Below, piece after piece: positions 30,438-38,150 of a DNA stretch of 64,000 bases. Position 1 is the first letter of the stretch, and each line of letters starts with the position of its first letter. The position numbers and the translations under genes were made by a program. A model generated the notes under the pieces. It did not search any database. It was not told where the DNA came from and saw only the letters and a list, made by a program, of their open reading frames with translations. Source of the stretch: Pseudomonas abyssi (GTDB taxonomy: Bacteria > Pseudomonadota > Gammaproteobacteria > Pseudomonadales > Pseudomonadaceae); NCBI RefSeq assembly GCF_002307495.1, contig NZ_NTMR01000026.1, forward strand, positions 45,620-109,619, written 5' to 3'.

Positions 30438-31355
30438 TCAGGCCCGCTTGCGCTGCAACGTCTGCTTGGCATGCGCCAAGGCCAGATTAGAGCGTTTCAG
30501 CAACGACTCCGCGTCATCGTGGCGTGCCATCAAGGCTACGGCTGTCGCCGTCAGCACAATACGCTCGCCCTGTACGCTGCTCTTGCAGGCCAGGTGCGCG
30601 ATGGATTGGCTCAGCTCCTGCGCGAGCACCTGCGCCTGCGCTTCCAGGGTATTGGGCAGCAGTACGGCAAAGCGGTCACCCGCCAGACGGCAAAGCAAGT
30701 CATGTCGACGCAGATTGAGCAGCATCTGCTGACACACCAGTTGCAGCACCCGGTCCCCTTCCTGGTGGCCGTAGCGCGCGTTGATCTGGTTGAAGTCGTC
30801 CAGATCGACAATCACCAGCGACAGCGGCTGCTGACTTTCCTCGGCCTGAGGCAGGGCAACGGCGAGCTGGCTGCGTAAATAGCCCGCTCCAGCCAAAGGC
30901 GTGACCTTGTCAAACTGCCGGTGTTCGCGAAAATGCCGTTCACGGTTGATCATTTGGGCATTGATGGCCAGTTGCTCACGGTGCCAATGGTAGATACCGA
31001 CGGTCAGCAAGATGAAGCCGATCGGCATGGGCGCGGATTCCAACCAGTGATCCCAGGTCCAGGCTTCCGGCAGCGCAACAAACTCATCCAGCGTGTCCAT
31101 CCACAAAGACAGGAATAGACAGGACAGGCCGACAAACAGCAGGTTGGTCACCCGCCCCGAAGGTCTCCCCTTGAGCATCAGCGCGAGCCACAGCAGCACC
31201 AGCAACGCCGACCCACCCTCCCCGGCAATATCTGTCCAGTCCCAGATGGATGCCGACTTAAGGTCTCCAAGGCTGAGATACAGCAGTAACCCGGCGTTGG
31301 CGACCAGCAGCAGTCCGGCCCATTTCAGCCGGTGCAGAAAAAACATTGAGTTCAT
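30438..31355 (-). CDS. Membrane protein with degenerate GGDEF domain, I-site retained
   Basis: 305 residues. About four membrane helices in residues 10-125, then a GGDEF fold from about 150. The signature is AGDRF (225-229) instead of GGDEF/GGEEF, and the catalytic acidic residue is Arg, so cyclase activity is not expected. The allosteric site RRHD (216-219) sits exactly five residues before it, as in c-di-GMP-binding I-sites. Inference: a c-di-GMP receptor rather than a synthase. The ATG at 31355 was chosen for GAGAG 8 bases upstream; ATG at 31361 or 31346 is possible. In an operon with the AraC regulator. Confidence 0.85.
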   Translation of the reverse strand: MNSMFFLHRLKWAGLLLVANAGLLLYLSLGDLKSASIWDWTDIAGEGGSALLVLLWLALMLKGRPSGRVTNLLFVGLSCLFLSLWMDTLDEFVALPEAWTWDHWLESAPMPIGFILLTVGIYHWHREQLAINAQMINRERHFREHRQFDKVTPLAGAGYLRSQLAVALPQAEESQQPLSLVIVDLDDFNQINARYGHQEGDRVLQLVCQQMLLNLRRHDLLCRLAGDRFAVLLPNTLEAQAQVLAQELSQSIAHLACKSSVQGERIVLTATAVALMARHDDAESLLKRSNLALAHAKQTLQRKRA

Positions 31356-31422
31356 CAGCATCTCTCGCAAGCACAGTGGCGCCAGCTGACCAAACCAAGA
31401 TGACGCTTGTATTGCAGCGCAG

Positions 31423-31440
31423 CGGGTCAAATTGGCTCAT
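31423..31440. repeat. 18-bp direct repeat, copy 1
   Basis: CGGGTCAAATTGGCTCAT, matching copy 2 at 16 of 18 positions in the same orientation. It lies 68 bases upstream of the GGDEF-like gene. In the 317-base gap 31356-31672, which has no gene, such a match is unlikely by chance. Candidate regulator site. Confidence 0.6.
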
Positions 31441-31519
31441 GCCAGTGCGCGTCTGAGCATCATTTTTCTGCAGCAAGCGGCCAGAAGCCCCGGAACAGAG
31501 GCGCCAGGTAGCCGAAAAC

Positions 31520-31537
31520 CGGGTCAAATCAGCTCAT
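31520..31537. repeat. 18-bp direct repeat, copy 2
   Basis: CGGGTCAAATCAGCTCAT, 97 bases after copy 1 in the same orientation and 136 bases before the receptor start. Spacing and orientation would suit an AraC-type dimer acting on the receptor operon through looping. Confidence 0.6.
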
Positions 31538-31590
31538 TTTCGCCGCTTATTGCGGTCCATCGCCGGCAAATCAGGCCACCCTGGCCAACA

Positions 31591-31608
31591 CTGTCACAGA
31601 AACGCCAT
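31591..31608 (+). promoter_or_regulatory. Weak Pho-box-like element
   Basis: CTGTCAC, four bases, ACGCCAT. The first half is a perfect Pho half-site; the second matches CTGTCAT at only 4 of 7 positions. Located 65-82 bases before the receptor start, a plausible place for PhoB, but the match alone is weak. Confidence 0.25.
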
Positions 31609-31672
31609 CTGCCCTGCCTAAGTTCCCCTCCCCAACGGGACACGAAACCCATTTCGCCAGGAGAGGAACCCC

Positions 31673-34183
31673 ATGTCTGCCCGCCATTCACGTCTGCACG
31701 CAGGCTTTCGCATCAGCACGCTAGCCCTTGCCATCGCCGGCAGTAGTGCCAGCTGGGCGCAAGCCACCACCGAGGTCATGACCATCATCGGCCAAGCCGC
31801 CCAGATGGAACAGGCGCTCGAAGAACAGCGCCTGTCCAACAACACCGAGAGCGTGGTGCACGCCGACGCCATCGGCCAGCTACCCGACGACAACGCCGCC
31901 GAAGCGCTGCAGCGTGTCCCCGGCATTTCAGTAGAGCGCGATCAGGGTGAAGGGCGCTTTGTTCGTGTTCGCGGTCTGGGCGCCGACCTGAACAGCGTGA
32001 CCATCAATGGCACCCTGGTGCCTGCGCCAGAAAGCGACCGCCGTGCGGTCGCCATGGACGTTCTGCCCAGCGAGCTGATCCAATCGCTGTCAGTGGTCAA
32101 GACCCTCACCCCCGACATGGACGCCAACTCACTCGGCGGCACCATTGAGGTCGAAAGCCTATCGGGCTTTGACCACGATGAACTGTTCTACAGCCTATCC
32201 ACTGAAGCCAGCTACGACGACAACACCGGCGACACCAGCCCCGAGGTTTCCGGTGCCTTCAGCAACCGCTTCAGCGTCGGTGACGGCGTCGACAACCTGG
32301 CCATTGCCGCCGCCCTGAGCTGGGCGGACCGCAGCTTCGGCTCCGACAATGTGGAAACCGGTGGCGCCTGGGACTTTGACGACCCGGCCGGCGCGCGCCT
32401 CGAGGAGCTCGAAGAACGCCGCTACGACATCAATCGCGAGCGCGCGGGTGTCGGTTTCAACGTCGACTACCGCCCCGACGAAGACACCGAGCTGTATGTG
32501 CGCACGCTGTATAGCCGCTTCAAAGACAGCGAAACCCGCCAGGCGAACATCATCGAATTTGCCGATCCGCAGCTGCCCGGTGAGCGCGGCGATGCCGAAG
32601 GCAGCCGGGAGATCAAGGACCGCGAGGAAACCCAGGAGATCAAGAGCCTGGTACTCGGCGGCGAGCGGCAGCTGGGTGTCTGGAAGGTGGCCGCCCAATA
32701 TGGCTACAGCCAGGCCGAAGAAGACAGCCCGCTGCACACACCGGGCGCCGTGTTCGAGGGCAACGACGACTTTCTCAACGCTGGCTACAACGACAGCAAG
32801 CAACCCAATGTGAGTGTCGATAACGCCTTCTACGATCCAGCCAATTTCACCCTGGCCGAAATCGAACGGGAAAAAGGGCTGACCACCGATACGGAACAGA
32901 ACATCCGGCTTGACCTGACCCGCGACTGGTTCATGGCTGACCTGCCCTCGCAGCTGCAGTTTGGTGCCAAGTTCAGCACCCGCGAAAAGGACAATAACCT
33001 TGATGTCTGGGCCTACGAGGACTTTGACGCCTACGGGTTCACCGACGACCAGCTCAGCCTTGCGCAATTTGTCAGCGGCACCACCCGTCTTGGCCCGAAG
33101 ATCTCCGCCAGCGCGCTGGAGCGTCTGCTCAGCGGTCTCAATCCGGCCGATTTCTATGATGATGAAGAGTCGCGCATCAACGATTTCACCATCCAGGAGA
33201 ACATCAACGCCGCCTACCTGATGAACACCGTCGACATTGACGACCTGCGCATCATTGCCGGCCTGCGCTACGAAGGCACGCGCCTGGAGACCGAGGGGAC
33301 CGGCCTGAATGAAGGCGTATTCGAAAGCGTTGACACCCGCAACAGCTATCACCACTGGCTGCCCGGCCTGCATGCCATCTACCAGCTTGGCGCCAACAGC
33401 CAGCTGCGTGCCAGCTGGACCAACAGCGTGGTGCGCCCCACCTTCGGCCAGCTGTTCCCGGGCTTCGTCATTGACGGCAATGAGGCCGAGTTCGGCAACC
33501 CCAACCTGAAGCCGCTGGAGTCGAGCAACCTGGACTTGGGTATCGAGCATTACATGGGCCGCGCCGGCGCCGTCTCGGCCTTTGTTTTCTATAAGGACAT
33601 TGAGAACTTCGTCTACGACGCTGACCTGGCAGGCACCGGCGAGTACGCCACCTATGACGAGGCGATGACCTACGTCAACGGTGACAGCGCCACGGTCTAC
33701 GGTCTTGAACTGGCCTATGCACAAAAGTTCAGCTGGCTGCCGAGCCCCTGGAACGGTCTGCTGGTCAACGCCAATACGACCCTGAGCCGATCCGACGCCG
33801 ACATCGAACAGTTCAACCCGGATACCGGGCGCATGCAGTCGCGCAGCATCGACCTGCCGGGCCAGTCGGATCTGACCGGCAACCTGACTCTCGGCTGGGA
33901 GAACGACCGGCTAAGTCTGCGCGTCTCGGCCAATTACAAATCCGATTACCTGGACGAAGTGGGCGATGTGCTGGACAAGCGCTACGACTACCGCGTCGAC
34001 GACCAGCTGTTCGTCGACCTCTCGGCCAGCTACTTCCTGACCGAGCATCTGCAAGTCTTCATGGCCGCCCAGAACATCACCGACGAGAGCTACTACGTCT
34101 ACACCGGCGACCGCAAATACAACGCCCAGTACGAAGAGTACGGCCCAACCTACAAGGTCGGCCTGACCCTCACCCACTTCTGA
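31673..34183 (+). CDS. TonB-dependent outer-membrane receptor (predicted phytate/inositol-phosphate uptake)
   Basis: 836 residues. Signal peptide to about residue 30 (AGSSASWAQA), then a TonB box EVMTIIG at 34-40, a plug domain (LPDDNAAEALQRVPGISVERDQGEG) and a 22-strand barrel ending in the aromatic residue Phe of TLTHF. It resembles the TIGR01782 type linked to carbohydrate-like substrates rather than siderophores, and has no N-terminal signalling domain. GGAGAGG precedes the ATG. Followed by a phytase and a dedicated energiser, so inositol phosphates are the inferred substrate. Confidence 0.9.
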   Translation: MSARHSRLHAGFRISTLALAIAGSSASWAQATTEVMTIIGQAAQMEQALEEQRLSNNTESVVHADAIGQLPDDNAAEALQRVPGISVERDQGEGRFVRVRGLGADLNSVTINGTLVPAPESDRRAVAMDVLPSELIQSLSVVKTLTPDMDANSLGGTIEVESLSGFDHDELFYSLSTEASYDDNTGDTSPEVSGAFSNRFSVGDGVDNLAIAAALSWADRSFGSDNVETGGAWDFDDPAGARLEELEERRYDINRERAGVGFNVDYRPDEDTELYVRTLYSRFKDSETRQANIIEFADPQLPGERGDAEGSREIKDREETQEIKSLVLGGERQLGVWKVAAQYGYSQAEEDSPLHTPGAVFEGNDDFLNAGYNDSKQPNVSVDNAFYDPANFTLAEIEREKGLTTDTEQNIRLDLTRDWFMADLPSQLQFGAKFSTREKDNNLDVWAYEDFDAYGFTDDQLSLAQFVSGTTRLGPKISASALERLLSGLNPADFYDDEESRINDFTIQENINAAYLMNTVDIDDLRIIAGLRYEGTRLETEGTGLNEGVFESVDTRNSYHHWLPGLHAIYQLGANSQLRASWTNSVVRPTFGQLFPGFVIDGNEAEFGNPNLKPLESSNLDLGIEHYMGRAGAVSAFVFYKDIENFVYDADLAGTGEYATYDEAMTYVNGDSATVYGLELAYAQKFSWLPSPWNGLLVNANTTLSRSDADIEQFNPDTGRMQSRSIDLPGQSDLTGNLTLGWENDRLSLRVSANYKSDYLDEVGDVLDKRYDYRVDDQLFVDLSASYFLTEHLQVFMAAQNITDESYYVYTGDRKYNAQYEEYGPTYKVGLTLTHF

Positions 34184-34189
34184 GCGACT

Positions 34190-34213
34190 GCGGCGGGCCG
34201 CCAAACCCGCCGC
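34190..34213 (+). other. Intercistronic stem-loop between receptor and phytase genes
   Basis: 8-bp perfect GC stem GCGGCGGG/CCCGCCGC with an 8-base loop and no U-run, 6 bases after the receptor stop. Likely protects the upstream mRNA end or tunes the receptor:phytase ratio rather than terminating. Confidence 0.55.
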
Positions 34214-34227
34214 TACCCGACAGATCA

Positions 34228-36162
34228 ATGAGAATCCCCATGCGTCCAGTAACATCCATTATCGCGGTCGTTGGCAGCACACTGCTGCTGGCTGCCTGCA
34301 CCGAGCAAGACAGCAGCGAGCGCCCGCAACCGCAGGCAGCAACGACTGCCGCGCCTAGCGAACTGGCCCTGCAGGTCCGCAGCGCCAACGGCATCAGCGC
34401 GCAGCACCTGATCGCTGGCGACCTGACCGGCAGCCTGGTCATCAACAGCCAGGGCATCCAGCGGCTCGACAGCAACGACAGCCCGGTGGCCGCCGCCCTG
34501 CCCGGCTACTACGACACGCTCGCCGTAGCGCAAGACGCTGCAGGCCTGATCGCCGCCAGCCACGATCTGCAGCGGGATCAACCCGTCATTCTGCGCTGGA
34601 ACGCCGCTGGCGCCGCGTCCGCGCCTGAATACCTGCCGAGCACTGGCTACCCGTTGGAGGATCTGTGCTTTTATCAGGATCAGAGTGACCATCGCTATCT
34701 GTTCCTGATCGGCGAAGAAGGCCTGGGGCAGCAATGGTTGATTGGCGAACAGGGCGGCCCCTCGCGCCTGGTACGCAATCTTCACCTGCCGGTAGGCGCG
34801 AAGTCCTGTGCGGTAAACAGCGCGCTGAGCGCCTTGTTCATCAGTGAAGAAGAGGTTGGCATCTGGCAATACGCCACCCACCCCGAAACCGACAGCACTC
34901 GCCGCATCGTTGACCTGATCCACCCGTGGGGCGCGCTACCCGAAGGACCGGAAGGGCTCGCAGCCAGCCCAGACGGGCTGCTTGCACTGGACACCGGCAG
35001 CAACAGCCTGCACCGCTATCGCTGGCAGCAGGAGCAGTGGCAACACGACAGCTGGCAACTGACCGAAGGCAGCAAGCCCGAACAGCTATCAGCACGCACG
35101 GTGAATGACACACTGCAGCTGTTGATTACGGACGACAGCGGCGTCCAGCTACTCACCGAGCTGACCGGCGTCACCCGCCCTGCTGCCGCAGCGTCACTGC
35201 CCGAGGTAGTCGCCCTGGCGCAAACGGAACCCGTGCCCCATGGCGGCGACGCCGCCGACGACCCGGCAATCTGGACGCACCCAAATATCCCTGAACTTGC
35301 CCGGGTGCTGGGTACGGACAAACGTGGTGGCCTGGGCGTATACGACCTGCAGGGGCGTGAGCTGCAATACCTGCCGGTCGGCCGCATCAACAACGTGGAC
35401 CTGCGCAAGGGCTTTACCCTGGGCGAGCGGGAGATTGACCTGGCCGTGGCCTCCAATCGCGACCGCAACAGCCTGGAACTGTTCGCCATTGATCCGGCGA
35501 GTGGGCAGGTAAGCGGGCTGGGCGACCTGCCTACCGAGCTGACCGATATCTATGGTCTGTGTATGGCGCAGAGCCCGGAGGGGGCTGTCTACGTCATCCC
35601 CAACGACAAGGACGGGCGCTTTATCCAATACCGGCTCGATGGCAGCAGCGGGCTGGTCACCGCCAAGGCTGTTCGCCAGTTCAAGACTGAAACCCAGCCA
35701 GAGGGATGCGTGGCTGACGATGCGCGCCAACGCCTGTTCATTGGAGAAGAAGGCGTCGGCATCTGGACCCTTTCGGCCGCAGAAGACCAGCCCACAGAAC
35801 TGACCGAAGTTGCCCGTCTCAGCAAGCTGCTGCACGACGACGTGGAAGGCATGGCCGTTTACCAGCACCAGGACCGCCCCTATCTGGTCGTTTCCAGCCA
35901 GGGTAACGACAGCTACGTGGTGTTTGATGCCGTGCCGCCCTACACCGCTCGCGGCGCCTTCCGCATTGGCCTGAATGCGGCGGACGGCATCGATGGCGTA
36001 TCGGAAACCGATGGCCTTGAAGTCAGCTCCGCCGACTTTGGCGTCGCCTGGCCCGGTGGCCTGCTGGTTGTGCAGGACGGCCGCAAGCGTCTGCCCGAAG
36101 GCAACCAGAACTACAAGCTGGTGCCCTGGCAGCCCATCGCCGAGCTGCTGCAGCTGCCCTGA
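34228..36162 (+). CDS. Beta-propeller phytase, dual-domain lipoprotein
   Basis: 644 residues. Signal peptide with lipobox LLAAC, so the mature protein should be a lipoprotein. Residues 45-310 are a divergent, incomplete propeller (IGEEGLGQQWLIGEQ, LFISEEEVGIWQYA). Residues 320-640 are a canonical phytase propeller: DDPAIWTHP, GTDKRGGLGVYDL, RINNVDLR, VASNRDRNS, PNDKDGRFIQY, FIGEEGVGIW, DDVEGMAVY and LLVVQDGRKR, which in this family bind Ca and phosphate. It removes phosphate from myo-inositol hexakisphosphate. ATG at 34240 is an alternative start with a better ribosome site (GAGAA). Confidence 0.92.
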   Translation: MRIPMRPVTSIIAVVGSTLLLAACTEQDSSERPQPQAATTAAPSELALQVRSANGISAQHLIAGDLTGSLVINSQGIQRLDSNDSPVAAALPGYYDTLAVAQDAAGLIAASHDLQRDQPVILRWNAAGAASAPEYLPSTGYPLEDLCFYQDQSDHRYLFLIGEEGLGQQWLIGEQGGPSRLVRNLHLPVGAKSCAVNSALSALFISEEEVGIWQYATHPETDSTRRIVDLIHPWGALPEGPEGLAASPDGLLALDTGSNSLHRYRWQQEQWQHDSWQLTEGSKPEQLSARTVNDTLQLLITDDSGVQLLTELTGVTRPAAAASLPEVVALAQTEPVPHGGDAADDPAIWTHPNIPELARVLGTDKRGGLGVYDLQGRELQYLPVGRINNVDLRKGFTLGEREIDLAVASNRDRNSLELFAIDPASGQVSGLGDLPTELTDIYGLCMAQSPEGAVYVIPNDKDGRFIQYRLDGSSGLVTAKAVRQFKTETQPEGCVADDARQRLFIGEEGVGIWTLSAAEDQPTELTEVARLSKLLHDDVEGMAVYQHQDRPYLVVSSQGNDSYVVFDAVPPYTARGAFRIGLNAADGIDGVSETDGLEVSSADFGVAWPGGLLVVQDGRKRLPEGNQNYKLVPWQPIAELLQLP

Positions 36163-36218
36163 ACCTTCCTATTCAACCGATACGACAAGACCGGCCACTC
36201 GCCGGCAGAGAGGCAACT

Positions 36219-36896
36219 ATGAGTGCAACCGATCACAGCATCTGGAGTCTGGTGATGGAGGCCAGCCTGCTGGTCAAAGGCGTTATGTTAACGCTGCTGC
36301 TGGCATCCATCGCCACCTGGTTCCTTATCGCTCAGCGCGGCCGCCTGTTCGCACAGGCGCAGGCCGCACTCAAGCAGTTTGAAAATCAGTTCTGGTCAGG
36401 TACCGAGCTGGCTCAACTCTATCGCCTTGAAGGCAGCGCCCCCGGTGTTGAGCAGATATTTCGCGCAGGCTTCAAGGAATACACCCAGCTGAACCAACGT
36501 GGCAACGGTGAGCCTGAGGCGGTGATGCAGGGCGTACAGCGCGCCATGCGGGTAGCGATCTCCCGGGAAGAGGAACGACTGGATCGTCATCTGCCGTTTC
36601 TTGCCACCGTCGGATCCGTCAGCCCTTATATCGGGCTGTTCGGCACCGTTTGGGGCATCATGAATTCGTTCATCGGCCTGTCCCAGGTCCAGCAGGCGAC
36701 CCTGGCCACCGTTGCGCCCGGCATCGCCGAGGCACTGATCGCAACCGCCATTGGTCTGTTCGCCGCCATTCCGGCCGTTATCGCCTACAACCGCTTCAGT
36801 ACCCGCAGCGAGAACCTGCTTGGGCACTACTACAACTTTGCGGACGAGTTCAGCGCCATTCTCCATCGTCGCCTGCACAGCCAGCACGCGGGGTAA
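36219..36896 (+). CDS. TolQ/ExbB-type proton-channel protein
   Basis: 225 residues, three membrane helices. The sequence is closer to TolQ than ExbB: ASLLVKGVMLTLL at the N terminus, FWSGTELAQLYRLEG, EQIFRAGFKEY, PFLATVGSVSPYIGLFGTVWGIM and PGIAEALIATAIGLFAAIPAV match TolQ blocks. With the TolR-like partner it forms a proton-driven motor. No tolB, pal or ybgC adjoins it, and the following genes end in a TonB-type C domain, so a role in energising the upstream receptor is inferred. GAGAGG precedes the ATG. Confidence 0.9.
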   Translation: MSATDHSIWSLVMEASLLVKGVMLTLLLASIATWFLIAQRGRLFAQAQAALKQFENQFWSGTELAQLYRLEGSAPGVEQIFRAGFKEYTQLNQRGNGEPEAVMQGVQRAMRVAISREEERLDRHLPFLATVGSVSPYIGLFGTVWGIMNSFIGLSQVQQATLATVAPGIAEALIATAIGLFAAIPAVIAYNRFSTRSENLLGHYYNFADEFSAILHRRLHSQHAG

Positions 36897-36902
36897 GCCG
36901 TC

Positions 36903-37349
36903 ATGGACATGCGAGCAACCAGAACCAAGCGCAAGCCAAAGGCAGAAATGAACGTGGTGCCCTACATCGACGTCATGCTGGTGCTACTGGTGATCTTTAT
37001 GGTCACCGCGCCAATGATGACGCAGGGCGTGCAGATAGAACTGCCCAAAGTGGCTGCCGAAGCGCTTGAGCCGGACAACGCCGCCTCGATCGTGACCTTG
37101 TCGGTCGACGCTGGCGGTGGCTATCACTGGAATCTTGGCGAGAACGTTGAGACCGATAACTACGAGCACAGCGCCGCGACGCTGGACGACCTGACTCACG
37201 AGCTGTCCGCTGTCACCAGCACGCAACCGGACACTCAGGTCTTTATCCGCGCCGATGCTGCCGCCGGTTACGGTTTGGTTGTAGCCGCCATGGCGGCGCT
37301 GCAGCAGGCGGGCATCAGCCAACTCGGCCTGATTACGGAAGCACCATGA
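36903..37349 (+). CDS. TolR/ExbD-type motor protein
   Basis: 148 residues, one N-terminal helix. EMNVVPYIDVMLVLLVIFMVTAP contains the conserved proton-pathway Asp (in PYIDVML). The periplasmic domain is of TolR type (QVFIRADAAAGYGLVVAAMAAL, LGLITEAP). Starts 6 bases after the TolQ-like gene and overlaps the TonB gene by an ATGA. Confidence 0.9.
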   Translation: MDMRATRTKRKPKAEMNVVPYIDVMLVLLVIFMVTAPMMTQGVQIELPKVAAEALEPDNAASIVTLSVDAGGGYHWNLGENVETDNYEHSAATLDDLTHELSAVTSTQPDTQVFIRADAAAGYGLVVAAMAALQQAGISQLGLITEAP

Positions 37350-38143
37350 GCACAGCAAGCCCTATTCTGACCGACGCAGAGCACCGCTGCAGCGTGCCCG
37401 GCGAGGAACGCAGCAGCATGGCCCTTCCGCTGCTGGCCACCGCGCTGCTGCATACGGCGATTGCGGGCATGCTGTGGCAGGGCTGGGCGCCGGCAAGTCT
37501 GCCTCCCGCAGCGCAGACGCCCAGTCTGCGTACACAGCTCATTACCCTGCCCACACCGCAGCCCGAGCCGGTAGTCGAGCCGCCCGCGACAGCGCCGCCG
37601 CCTGAGCCGGCCCCGCCGCCACCAGTGGTCGAAGCCCCTGCCCCCGAACCGGTAGTGGACGAAGCGGCCGTTGCCCGCCGACGGGTGGCCGAGGAGCAGC
37701 GACGGCAGCGCGAGCTGCAGGAGCAGCAAGAAGCGATAGAGCGCGAGCGCAATGAACAACAGCGAGTGGCGGAGGCGGCCGCAGCGGAACAACAGGGCCG
37801 CGATGAACTGGCGCGGCAGCAGGCCGAAGCGCGCGCCGCAGCAGAGGCTGCAAAAGCCGCAGCCGCGCGGCAGTATCGTCCACTCAACAAACCCGAACCT
37901 GACTACCCCCGACGCGCCCTGGCGCAGAAGCTGGAGGGAGATTGCACCGTCGAGTACGACGTCACAGCCAGTGGCCGTGTGGACAATCCGCGGCTGGTGG
38001 AAGGCGCCTGCGATAGCCCATTGTTCGCGCGCCCTTCGCTGGCTGCCGCCAAGGATTTCATCTATCAACCCCGCCTGGTCGATGGCCAGCCGGTTACCGT
38101 AGCCGGAGTGCGTAACACCTTCCGCTACCGCTTGTCACAGTGA
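37346..38143 (+). CDS. TonB-family energy transducer with TolA-like linker
   Basis: 265 residues. One membrane helix (about 27-44), a Pro-rich stretch (69-104), a highly charged Ala/Gln/Glu/Arg coiled coil (106-176) of the kind found in TolA, and a TonB_C domain (183-262: KPEPDYPRRALAQKLEG, FIYQPRLVDGQPV). Two Cys (200, 222) in the C domain may form a disulfide. It should contact the TonB box of the receptor. ATGA overlap with the TolR-like gene shows coupled translation. Confidence 0.88.
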   Translation: MSTASPILTDAEHRCSVPGEERSSMALPLLATALLHTAIAGMLWQGWAPASLPPAAQTPSLRTQLITLPTPQPEPVVEPPATAPPPEPAPPPPVVEAPAPEPVVDEAAVARRRVAEEQRRQRELQEQQEAIERERNEQQRVAEAAAAEQQGRDELARQQAEARAAAEAAKAAAARQYRPLNKPEPDYPRRALAQKLEGDCTVEYDVTASGRVDNPRLVEGACDSPLFARPSLAAAKDFIYQPRLVDGQPVTVAGVRNTFRYRLSQ

Positions 38144-38150
38144 GGCATGC

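Noticed and set aside
30438..31355. Calling this an active diguanylate cyclase
   Set aside because: The active-site signature is AGDRF, with Arg at the catalytic acidic position; only the I-site is preserved.
36219..38143. Reading these genes as the housekeeping Tol-Pal cluster
   Set aside because: tolB, pal and ybgC are missing and the third protein ends in a TonB C-domain; the genes lie between phytase and phoX.
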